Of a DNA stretch of 28,211 nucleotides, positions 23,108 through 28,211 are shown piece by piece. The stretch's first letter is position 1. Every line of letters starts with the position of its first letter. This DNA comes from a virus, in the IMG/VR virus record IMGVR_UViG_3300042006_000265, positions 1 to 28,211 of that record; one strand, written 5' to 3'. A model generated the notes under the pieces. The model was not told where the DNA came from. It was given only the letters and a program-made list of their open reading frames with translations, and searched no databases. A program made the translations under genes and the position numbers.

Positions 23108-23311
23108 ATGAATAGAAATAATAACCTGACTTATGGCCAATGGTGGACGTGTGAAGAAAACGTTTTGATCACTATGCTTGAGGACAAAAAGCCTGTTACT
23201 TTTATTGCAGAAGTCTTAACTCGGGATTACCACGGAGTTAAAACAAAAATTGATGTTTTACTCCGCAATGGTCGAATCCCATTGGAAATAGCCAAAAAAC
23301 GCATGAAATAA
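23108..23311 (+). CDS. Small protein, possible helix-turn-helix
   Basis: The 67-residue protein contains WWTCEENVLITMLEDKKP then FIAEVLTRDYHGVKTKIDVL, a pattern like Myb/SANT-type or recombinase-associated helix-turn-helix domains (W-x2-EE ... IA..L.R...GV..KI). AGGG precedes the start. It is the last gene before a strong terminator, so it ends the early operon. It could act as an excision or control factor beside the integrase; this is a guess from position. Confidence 0.65.
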   Translation: MNRNNNLTYGQWWTCEENVLITMLEDKKPVTFIAEVLTRDYHGVKTKIDVLLRNGRIPLEIAKKRMK

Positions 23312-23320
23312 GCACTTTTA

Positions 23321-23356
23321 AAGCACCTTTAGCGCACCTCGCTAAGGTGCTTTTTT
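23321..23356 (+). terminator. Terminator of the early operon
   Basis: AAGCACCTTTAGC (23321-23333) pairs, with one bulged T, with GCTAAGGTGCTT (23341-23352), followed by a T run. It separates the early operon from the integrase gene. Confidence 0.92.
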
Positions 23357-23398
23357 ATGTCCAAAATTTTGTAAAAGTACCCATATTGCAGGAAAAAC

Positions 23399-24559
23399 AT
23401 GTCAGCAGGACTAGAAATACGCGGAAAATCGTTAAGGATTTGGATGCGTCCGGTACCAACAGAACCAGTGATAAAAGAGACTTTAGATTGGGAGTTTACC
23501 CCTGAAAATCAGAGTAAAGCGGAGAAGCTTGCCAATTATATTAAGTTAGAAATTCAACTTGGCCAGTTTAATCTTGCTAAGCATTTTCCAAATTCTAAAC
23601 ATTTAAAGAAGAATCAAATTAGCTATTATGCACAGCTTTATTTGAGCCAGACGATTAAGGAAGTTGCCCCTAGTACATTCGATTCATACAAAGGTCATGT
23701 TTATAACCATATCCTTCCTAAATGGGGCCAGACAAATCCTAAAGACATCAATACAAATATGTTAAAGAAATGGATTGAGGCGTTAAAAGAGAATTTAAAT
23801 AACAAGACTGTCCGAGAAATTGTCACACGTTTTTCTCAGATCCATGCAATCTGGCGTGATGAAAGGCAAATGCCATATAACCCATTTGAAAATATCGTAA
23901 TTCATCAAGTCGATACTCCAGAGCCTGATCCGTTCAGTAAAGTCGAAATTGCCATGATTTTAAATACTGAGACAGACTTAGATATTCAAAACTTACTGCC
24001 TTGTTTATTCTGGACGGGGCTTTCAATGTCGGAACAAATCCCGATTGCATGGGAAGATATTGATCTTGAGAAAGGGACTATTCAAATTTCGAGATCTTAT
24101 GTCCGGGGAATTTACCGGGTGACTAAAAACAGAAGAAGAAAGCGGAGAATCAAGTTACTCGAACCGGCAATTACTGCGTTAAAAAAACAATATCAACTCA
24201 CTGGTAATGCTCGAGCAAAAACAATCGAAGTACTTCAGCGTGATAACAAAACAAAGCGAACTGAAAAAGTCCGTTTTGTATGGATTAATCCCGAACGGTC
24301 GAACCACTTTGAATATCATGAATTACGGTACCGCTGGAACAAACATTTAAAGAAAGCAAAAGTACGTAAACGTGGTATCAATCAGGGACGCCATACATTT
24401 GCTAGTCAACTTCTAACGTCTGGCCAAGTCCCCCCGGAGTGGATTGCAGAGCAACTTGGTCATAGTGATACATCAATGATTTATAAACATTATGGAAAAT
24501 TAATTGCTGAAGATATGCCTGATTACATAACGAAGCTGAATAATTACATCATGATGTAA
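23399..24559 (+). CDS. int: Tyrosine integrase
   Basis: The 386-residue site-specific recombinase starts with an arm-binding domain (LEIRGKSLRIWMRPVP), then a core-binding SAM-like domain (about residues 75-165) and the catalytic domain. Catalytic Arg II and the following His are in GRHTFASQ, box III is EQLGHSDTSMIYKHYG, whose Tyr is the nucleophile. Box I reads TGLSMSEQ where TGLRxSE is usual, so Arg I is not at its normal place, and the box II His is Asn (INQGRH). The gene lies just before the tRNA-His fragment, so that is its likely attachment site. AGGA precedes the ATG. Confidence 0.9.
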   Translation: MSAGLEIRGKSLRIWMRPVPTEPVIKETLDWEFTPENQSKAEKLANYIKLEIQLGQFNLAKHFPNSKHLKKNQISYYAQLYLSQTIKEVAPSTFDSYKGHVYNHILPKWGQTNPKDINTNMLKKWIEALKENLNNKTVREIVTRFSQIHAIWRDERQMPYNPFENIVIHQVDTPEPDPFSKVEIAMILNTETDLDIQNLLPCLFWTGLSMSEQIPIAWEDIDLEKGTIQISRSYVRGIYRVTKNRRRKRRIKLLEPAITALKKQYQLTGNARAKTIEVLQRDNKTKRTEKVRFVWINPERSNHFEYHELRYRWNKHLKKAKVRKRGINQGRHTFASQLLTSGQVPPEWIAEQLGHSDTSMIYKHYGKLIAEDMPDYITKLNNYIMM

Positions 24560-24608
24560 TAAAAGACTACTTTAAAAATACTTCAAAATTTACATTCAAC
24601 TTTTTTTT

Positions 24609-24638
24609 AAGTGCTTAGAACTCTAAGCACTTTTTTTT
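24609..24638. terminator. Terminator after the integrase gene
   Basis: AAGTGCTTAG and CTAAGCACTT pair perfectly around AACT, with eight T on each side, so it can work in both directions. Confidence 0.93.
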
Positions 24639-24826
24639 AATTATTACTACCTTACTTCAACTTTGGGGATAACCCGTAGATTTATAAATAAAGATCATCA
24701 ATCAGAGCGATCAAATAAAAAGCTTTATTTCATCCTTTAATACTACTTCATTCCCATATTCGGTACTTTTAGCTTTTTAGTATTCTTTAAGTTGTTAATT
24801 TATATTAAAATAGGTCTGAAATTGTG

Positions 24827-24854
24827 GTGGGTTCGAATCCCGTCATTCACCCCA
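24827..24854 (+). other. tRNA-His 3' fragment, integration core
   Basis: GTGGGTTCGAATCCCGTCAT followed by TCACCCCA is the T arm, acceptor strand, C discriminator and CCA end of a bacterial tRNA-His. The upstream sequence does not continue into an anticodon arm, so no complete gene exists here. A phage carrying such an end restores the host tRNA on integration. Confidence 0.85.
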
Positions 24855-24858
24855 ATTT

Positions 24859-24935
24859 CGGAGCATAGCACAGCCTGGTAGTGCACCTGGTTTGGGACCA
24901 GGGGGTCGTAGGTTCGAATCCTACTGCTCCGACCA
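24859..24935 (+). tRNA. tRNA-Pro (UGG anticodon)
   Basis: A complete 77-base tRNA: acceptor CGGAGCA/TGCTCCG, D arm with GCCTGGTAG, anticodon stem CCTGG/CCAGG with loop TTTGGGA (anticodon TGG), T arm GTAGGTTCGAATCCTAC and encoded ACCA. It begins 4 bases after the tRNA-His end, the order found in argX-hisR-proM type clusters. It may be the native host copy or one carried by the phage. Confidence 0.97.
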
Positions 24936-25155
24936 TATTGTTGAATTATATAAGAAAATTATCCTCTAGTTTTCTATACAATCCCTAGATTAATCCTCTT
25001 ATTAGCCGTAAGCATTACTTTGCTCAGTGTCTTAATAAGTCTGTTTTAGTCAATTTCTATTCCCATTTCATTCCCATCAAAATTCTTTTCAAAGTTTAAA
25101 AACTAGTCAAAATCATCTGTTTTTTAGATCAAGAAAAAAGTTGGGGAGTACCGAA

Positions 25156-25418
25156 AATTTGAAGTAATAAAGTAATATTTTATAAATATAATAATAATTT
25201 CAATATCTTATACAAGTTTTCAAATGAAATAATTTAGTAATTCTCAGGTAATTTAATACTGTATACAAAGGTATTGTATCTCTAAAAATCTTGTTAATAA
25301 AATCAAATACTTATATTTTATTACTTATGAAATTACAAAAAATTACCTTTAAATGTAATAATATTTATTTTTAATTTTCATGTAGTTAAGATAGTTTCTT
25401 ACTTTATTACTTCAAATT
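25156..25418. repeat. 20-bp perfect inverted repeat, 223 bp apart
   Basis: AATTTGAAGTAATAAAGTAA at 25156-25175 is the exact reverse complement of 25399-25418. Each arm contains the TTACTTCAA motif also found left of the attachment core. Confidence 0.85.
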
Positions 25419-25428
25419 AAAGTCCTAC

Positions 25429-25483
25429 CTGAAAAAAGGTTTTATATTTGTGTCATAAAACTGAAAAAGGTTTTATTTATGTC
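25429..25483 (+). repeat. Two direct repeats 32 bp apart near cos
   Basis: CTGAAAAA(A)GGTTTTAT followed by TTGTGTC or TTATGTC occurs at 25429-25454 and 25461-25483. The spacing is about three helical turns, suggesting a protein-binding array, possibly for terminase or integrase. Confidence 0.65.
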
Positions 25484-25624
25484 CTTTTTAGATCAGATAT
25501 GTGGCGTGTAGTAAAATGCAGTAGTCTTTTTTCACTTAATTAGCTGTGAAGCCCACGTAATGGCGCTTATTGCAGCCTAATTTCACCACTTTTGGCCTTG
25601 CAGTAAAACGGTCCTACATAGAGA

Positions 25625-25655
25625 CCGCAGGTGGGGCGGGCAACTGCGCGGCGGC
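25625..25655. other. Candidate cos (cohesive end) site
   Basis: This 31-base patch is almost all G and C (with GGTGGGGCGGG and ACTGCGCGGCGG) in strongly AT-rich DNA. From memory, the P2 cohesive end is a 19-base G+C-rich sequence, GGCGAGGCGGGGAAAGCAC followed by TGCGCG; this patch has a similar G run then ACTGCGCG. In P2, cos lies just beyond gene Q, as here. The cut positions cannot be assigned. Confidence 0.45.
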
Positions 25656-25716
25656 TACAAGAGGCAAAAGAATGTTGTGGATAGATTAGAAACAAGTGTG
25701 GATAAGTTCAGACAAC

Positions 25717-25744
25717 AAAAAAGCCAGCATTTGCTGGCTTTTTT
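25717..25744. terminator. Bidirectional terminator after hicB
   Basis: AAAAAAGCCAGC pairs perfectly with GCTGGCTTTTTT around ATTT. It ends the leftward hicAB transcript before the cos region. Confidence 0.93.
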
Positions 25745-25759
25745 GTTTGGATCAATTGA

Positions 25760-26173
25760 TTATGCAACAACAATATCGAGATCTTTACCTAATGCATTAA
25801 ATGCACTTTCGATAGATTCCAATTTTGTTGAATGTTTTAACGATAGTAAACGATCAGCTTGCTTTTGCAGCCAACCAAGTCGACGAGCTAGTTCAGCTTT
25901 AGTTACATTTTGAGAAATCATCTCATTATATAAACGTACCTTCGCTGCTACTCGTACTGGAAGATGAACTTCGTATTCAACTTTCTTTACTTTCGTTGGT
26001 AATGGAATCAATTCTCTTTCATCCATATAGATTTCAAATGTGGTTTCTATACCATCCAATGCTTCCGCCAAAGCCTCATCCAAAGAATAGCCCACACTAT
26101 TTAATAGAGGGAGATCACGTGAAGTGACTATAAAAGCCTCTCCTTCACGATTGATCTTTACGCCATATTTCAT
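25760..26173 (-). CDS. hicB: HicB antitoxin with C-terminal helix-turn-helix
   Basis: The 137-residue antitoxin would bind and neutralise HicA and repress the operon. The N-terminal partial RNase H-like domain has YGVKINREGEAFIVTSRDLP and LDEALAEALDGIETTFEIYM; the C-terminal helix-turn-helix is VTKAELARRLGWLQKQADRL. It follows hicA after an unusually long gap of 98 bases. That gap has an exact TATAAT (minus strand, 26208-26203) but no good -35, so a separate antitoxin promoter is possible. A strong terminator lies 16 bases after the stop. Confidence 0.92.
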   Translation of the reverse strand: MKYGVKINREGEAFIVTSRDLPLLNSVGYSLDEALAEALDGIETTFEIYMDERELIPLPTKVKKVEYEVHLPVRVAAKVRLYNEMISQNVTKAELARRLGWLQKQADRLLSLKHSTKLESIESAFNALGKDLDIVVA

Positions 26174-26271
26174 TTCCCACTGCTCTCTTAATTAATTATT
26201 AAATTATAATTTGTGAAAAAATTCACTGGTGATGATGATGAAGAGTAGCCTAGCTACATAGGATTTGAGAC

Positions 26272-26451
26272 TTAAAGTCCCAAATCCTTTTTGATTTTTA
26301 AACGAGTGCCTTCAGGAATTTCTTTTTTCCCATGGTTAGGGAAAACAGTCTTCTTACCGTTAAATTCAATAATCATGTGTGATCCCTTACCTTTACGCAC
26401 AAAGATAACTCCATGTGCAATTAGCCATCGTTTAAACTCGTTGTAGCTCAT
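26272..26451 (-). CDS. hicA: HicA toxin (mRNA interferase)
   Basis: The 59-residue toxin starts MSYNEFKRWLIAHGVIFVRK and carries the catalytic His in KGKGSHMII, with PNHGKKEIPEGTRLKIKKDL at the end, all typical of the double-stranded-RNA-binding-like HicA fold that cuts mRNA. The start at 26451 is chosen because GGGGC lies 6 bases upstream and the family length is about 60; the frame is open to 26508 but runs through the promoter. In a prophage, the pair could stabilise the element or defend against other phages. Confidence 0.92.
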   Translation of the reverse strand: MSYNEFKRWLIAHGVIFVRKGKGSHMIIEFNGKKTVFPNHGKKEIPEGTRLKIKKDLGL

Positions 26452-26460
26452 AAGCTGCCC

Positions 26461-26474
26461 CATGTTTAAACATG
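26461..26474. promoter_or_regulatory. 14-bp perfect palindrome in the hicA leader
   Basis: CATGTTTAAACATG lies between the promoter and the hicA ribosome site. It could be a regulator site or a small leader hairpin. Confidence 0.5.
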
Positions 26475-26479
26475 TAGTT

Positions 26480-26508
26480 ATTGTAGGACAAAAATGTCTT
26501 ATTTGCAA
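26480..26508 (-). promoter_or_regulatory. hicAB promoter
   Basis: On the minus strand TTGCAA (26508-26503) and TACAAT (26485-26480) are 17 bp apart. One operator copy fills the spacer, so HicB or HicAB binding would directly exclude polymerase. Transcription would start about 20 bases before the hicA ATG. Confidence 0.75.
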
Positions 26509-26540
26509 TTAATAAATGGGACAATTTTGTCTTATTTGCA
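26486..26540. promoter_or_regulatory. Two hicAB operator repeats
   Basis: The 22-bp unit GGACA-N6-TGTCTTATTTGCA-like sequence occurs at 26486-26507 and 26519-26540, 33 bp apart (three turns). Each contains a 12-bp dyad: GACAAAAATGTC at 26487-26498 and the perfect palindrome GACAATTTTGTC at 26520-26531. One copy covers the promoter spacer and the other lies upstream. Confidence 0.75.
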
Positions 26541-26554
26541 TCTGGTGTCTAAGT

Positions 26555-26587
26555 ATGAAAAAAGCCCCTTATTAAAGGGGCTTTCTT
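26555..26587. terminator. Terminator after the P-Q operon
   Basis: AAAGCCCCTT and AAGGGGCTTT pair perfectly around ATTA, with A and T runs outside. It overlaps the end of the small gene after Q and isolates hicAB from it. Confidence 0.9.
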
Positions 26588-26793
26588 TTATAGACTGAGC
26601 TTTCACGCCAGAGGTACTCTTTTCCTTCTATAACGACTCGATCAGTACCAATAATTTTAAATAGCTTTCCATCAGTGCTGGAAAGGGTTTTAAAATAACC
26701 ATCATTGTCCAAAGTAACTAAGGCTAAGACTGGTAAACTGTCTCTTTTGTCGGTTTGATATAGATAGGTAAATTCAACACTCATCGCATACAT
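26572..26793 (-). CDS. Unknown small protein after the portal gene
   Basis: The 73-residue protein is not recognised. It starts 4 bases after the portal stop and its stop codon lies in the terminator hairpin, so it is the last gene of the P-Q unit. The sequence is beta-rich and hydrophilic: SVEFTYLYQTDKRDSLPVLA then FKIIGTDRVVIEGKEYLWRE. The start at 26793 or the ATG at 26784 are both possible. Whether it is structural or accessory cannot be told. Confidence 0.7.
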   Translation of the reverse strand: MYAMSVEFTYLYQTDKRDSLPVLALVTLDNDGYFKTLSSTDGKLFKIIGTDRVVIEGKEYLWRESSVYKRKPL

Positions 26794-26797
26794 AGTC

Positions 26798-27847
26798 TTA
26801 CTGTGATTTTTTCAAATCATATTCTTTAAATCGAATTAATTCTATGCCAGTTATTTCATTAATTTGTGAAAGTCTTGCTTGTAATGGCATGATCTCATTG
26901 TGATAGAAAACATCAGCTGCATCCATCACAGAACCAAAGCCTCCAGTATTGTTTGGAACTATCCCCATAAGTTGAGGTGGAATACGCAAAGAGGCAAGGA
27001 CATCATCACGAGTAATAGATTTAATATTTGCAAAGTCATCTTTTGCAGCTATCTCTGACACTGGAATGATTTGGACACCATCTTTTTTTCCGTTAGGACT
27101 ATAAAAGAATAAATTACGGAAATTACCCGGCCCTTTACTGTTCTTTAATGCTTCTCGCAAATTATCAATATCCTTTGGGTCATTGGCTGGATCATTCACA
27201 TACATAATAAACCCTGCATGACTGCCATTATTATAGTATTTACGACGGAATAACGTTGCTGATTCATTCAGCCATGCACTTTGTAGAGTTGCGATGTATT
27301 CAGGTTTGCCATAAATCTCCTGATCAATATCAGATTCTCTCACATGAATAATTCGCCCTTCAGGAAATTCGTATTCTGAATACCCAAGATGATCATTCGT
27401 TATCATGAAATAACGGTTGTCTTCGCCAACTCGCATATATTTAGAGAGGCTAGGTTTGAATTTAATAGTTCGTTTAGTAACAGATCTGATTTCTTCTAAA
27501 TATGTATTGCCTGACCAAATAAAATCAAACACCACTTGTTCAAAAGCAGGGCGGCTTAAAAGAGGATGTGGTTTAAATAAATTTACAAGGAAGTTCCGTT
27601 TATAAATAATTCCACTTGAAAGGTATGGCGTAGAACTGAAAGATTTTGATAACCCAGCAAGACTAACAGCAGGTTCAAACCAACGACCATTAAACCAACA
27701 TTCCGCATATTGTGATAATTCATTTCCATCTAAGACTGGAACAGGGTCTCCAAATGTAAAAGCTTCTGTTCTTCCACGTGGACCAACGGTCTGGACCTGT
27801 GTTGAAAACGTGTTGAAGGCAGATTTTAAAAGCTGCATAGGTTTCAT
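26798..27847 (-). CDS. Q: Portal protein gpQ
   Basis: At 349 residues this is close to P2 Q (344). The portal ring sits at one capsid vertex and passes DNA during packaging and ejection. Typical family features are the start with EAFTFGDPVPVLDG and ECWFNGRWFEPAVS, the segment IIHVRESDIDQEIYGKPEY, MYVNDPANDPKDIDNLREAL, and IPPQLMGIVPNNTGGFGS near residue 290. The ATG overlaps the terminase stop (ATGA), as in the P2 PQ operon, which also runs leftward toward cos. Confidence 0.96.
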   Translation of the reverse strand: MKPMQLLKSAFNTFSTQVQTVGPRGRTEAFTFGDPVPVLDGNELSQYAECWFNGRWFEPAVSLAGLSKSFSSTPYLSSGIIYKRNFLVNLFKPHPLLSRPAFEQVVFDFIWSGNTYLEEIRSVTKRTIKFKPSLSKYMRVGEDNRYFMITNDHLGYSEYEFPEGRIIHVRESDIDQEIYGKPEYIATLQSAWLNESATLFRRKYYNNGSHAGFIMYVNDPANDPKDIDNLREALKNSKGPGNFRNLFFYSPNGKKDGVQIIPVSEIAAKDDFANIKSITRDDVLASLRIPPQLMGIVPNNTGGFGSVMDAADVFYHNEIMPLQARLSQINEITGIELIRFKEYDLKKSQ

Positions 27848-28211
27848 TGGTAAATCTCCAAGATCGATGAATTTGATAAATTTGTGCCTTCAAGAGGTTC
27901 ATTGTATACGGCATGCATAAGTGCCCATGCCAAATCAGCGTGACCGATTTCTTCAGATCGACCTGCTGTAAAAGTCATTTGACGCTGGCTTGCAGTAAGT
28001 GTTTTTTTAATACTCATAAGAGATTGAGCGATATCTGTATGACCAGCATCAAACTCAAGACGACCATTACGAATGACATCAAGTGTTTTTAATACAAGCT
28101 GGGTTTTTACCTCTGGGCTATAACTAAAAGTCGTAAGGCTCGGGAAGAATTGGCGGACCAATTGCGCAACGCCTGTTCCCATACCTGTAGTGTCTAGGCC
28201 GATATACGTGA
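27844..28211 (-). CDS. P: Terminase large subunit gpP, C-terminal part
   Basis: The frame is open to the window edge, so the ATPase domain lies outside; 121 residues of the C-terminal nuclease domain are seen. YIGLDTTGMGTGV carries the first catalytic Asp of the RNase H-like nuclease. VKTQLVLKTLDVIRNGRLEF and the terminal GHADLAWALMHAVYNEPLEG, with another catalytic Asp, match the P2 family. The protein cuts concatemers at cos and drives packaging. It overlaps the portal gene by four bases. An ATG at 28182 is internal and not the start. Confidence 0.95.
   Translation of the reverse strand, partial: TYIGLDTTGMGTGVAQLVRQFFPSLTTFSYSPEVKTQLVLKTLDVIRNGRLEFDAGHTDIAQSLMSIKKTLTASQRQMTFTAGRSEEIGHADLAWALMHAVYNEPLEGTNLSNSSILEIYQ

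Larger units (their letters stand above)
24579..25175. other. Probable attP or tandem-prophage junction
   Basis: The core is the tRNA-His 3' end at 24827-24854. TACTTCAA-type repeats occur at 24579 and 24652 on the left and, at 25159 (inverted) and 25407, on the right. TTCATTCCCAT occurs at 24749 and 25069, and a looser TTGGGGA...ACCG element at 24662 and 25141. Repeats on both sides of the core are what an intact attP with two integrase arms shows. An attR would have host DNA on the far side. Arm-site identity is inferred, not proven. Confidence 0.55.
24936..25716. other. Gene-free AT-rich region between tRNA-Pro and hicAB
   Basis: No convincing coding frame is present. The first 500 bases are very AT-rich and hold candidate arm sites and a 20-bp inverted repeat. 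At 25429-25483 are direct repeats. From about 25500 base composition changes, and at 25625-25655 there is a G+C-rich patch that may be cos. A 78-codon frame over the terminator and hicB end is antisense shadow. Confidence 0.7.

Noticed and set aside
24560-25760. CRISPR array
   Set aside because: The repeats here are few, short and partly inverted, without regular spacers.
25677-25913. 78-codon rightward frame before and across the hicB end
   Set aside because: It runs through a strong terminator and antisense to hicB.
24936-26173. Restriction or abortive-infection cargo beside cos
   Set aside because: Only hicAB is recognisable; the rest is non-coding.
26221-26245. GATGATGATGAA-type triplet run before hicB
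   Set aside because: Short simple sequence in an AT-rich gap; no coding or regulatory feature needs it.

Overview
The window looks like a temperate myophage of the P2 group in an Acinetobacter-type host. The host guess rests on the low G+C, the codon use, the argX-hisR-proM-type tRNA remnant and an ogr/late-tail layout like Acinetobacter prophages; no 16S or core gene is present to prove it.

Layout. Positions 1-10.5 kb hold the late tail operon in P2 order: the end of a tail fibre gene, its assembly partner, sheath FI, tube FII, chaperone E with a -1 frameshift to E', a long tape measure T, U and D. At 10.5-12.4 kb, a D12 adenine methyltransferase preceded by a Mu Com-like zinc-finger gene runs leftward, and the late activator ogr with two small coupled genes runs rightward. 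At 12.4-15.2 kb a very AT-rich leftward operon carries a membrane protein, a PAAR protein with a C-terminal beta extension, an unrecognised 204-residue protein and two paralogous lipoproteins. It looks like an accessory effector/immunity-type cassette.

At 15.2-17.7 kb lies the immunity region: a 43-bp near-perfect palindrome over a promoter, a structured leader with three mutually complementary segments (like seqA/seqB/seqC of P4 or the c4 RNA of P1/P7), a small icd-position ORF, a Rha-family gene, an unknown gene, and a convergent CI-like repressor. The same operator-like motif, AACAATGTGYTA, recurs in front of the replication operon at 17.7 kb. At 17.7-23.3 kb the rightward early operon encodes small regulators, a P4-alpha-like primase-helicase (no P2 gene A type initiator is visible), several unknown proteins and an SSB. 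A tyrosine integrase follows at 23.4-24.6 kb.

At 24.6-25.75 kb there is a gene-free control region: a 3' fragment of tRNA-His (the probable attachment core), a complete tRNA-Pro, repeated candidate integrase arm sites on both sides, a 20-bp inverted repeat, 32-bp-spaced direct repeats and a G+C-rich cos-like patch. From 25.76 kb to the end, all leftward, come hicAB, a small gene, portal Q and the C-terminal part of terminase P. P and Q transcribed leftward beside cos is the P2 arrangement, so the simplest reading is that the sequence runs through attP/cos from the end of one phage genome to the start of the same genome. That would be circular or concatemeric phage DNA or a tandem prophage. 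Head, completion, lysis and baseplate genes would lie outside the window.

How it works together: the repressor and the leader RNA would hold the Rha and replication operons off. Induction would start the primase-helicase/SSB module, then Ogr would switch on the tail operon. Com would permit methyltransferase synthesis, and hicAB and the PAAR cassette would be fitness cargo. These regulatory links are inferred from sequence architecture.
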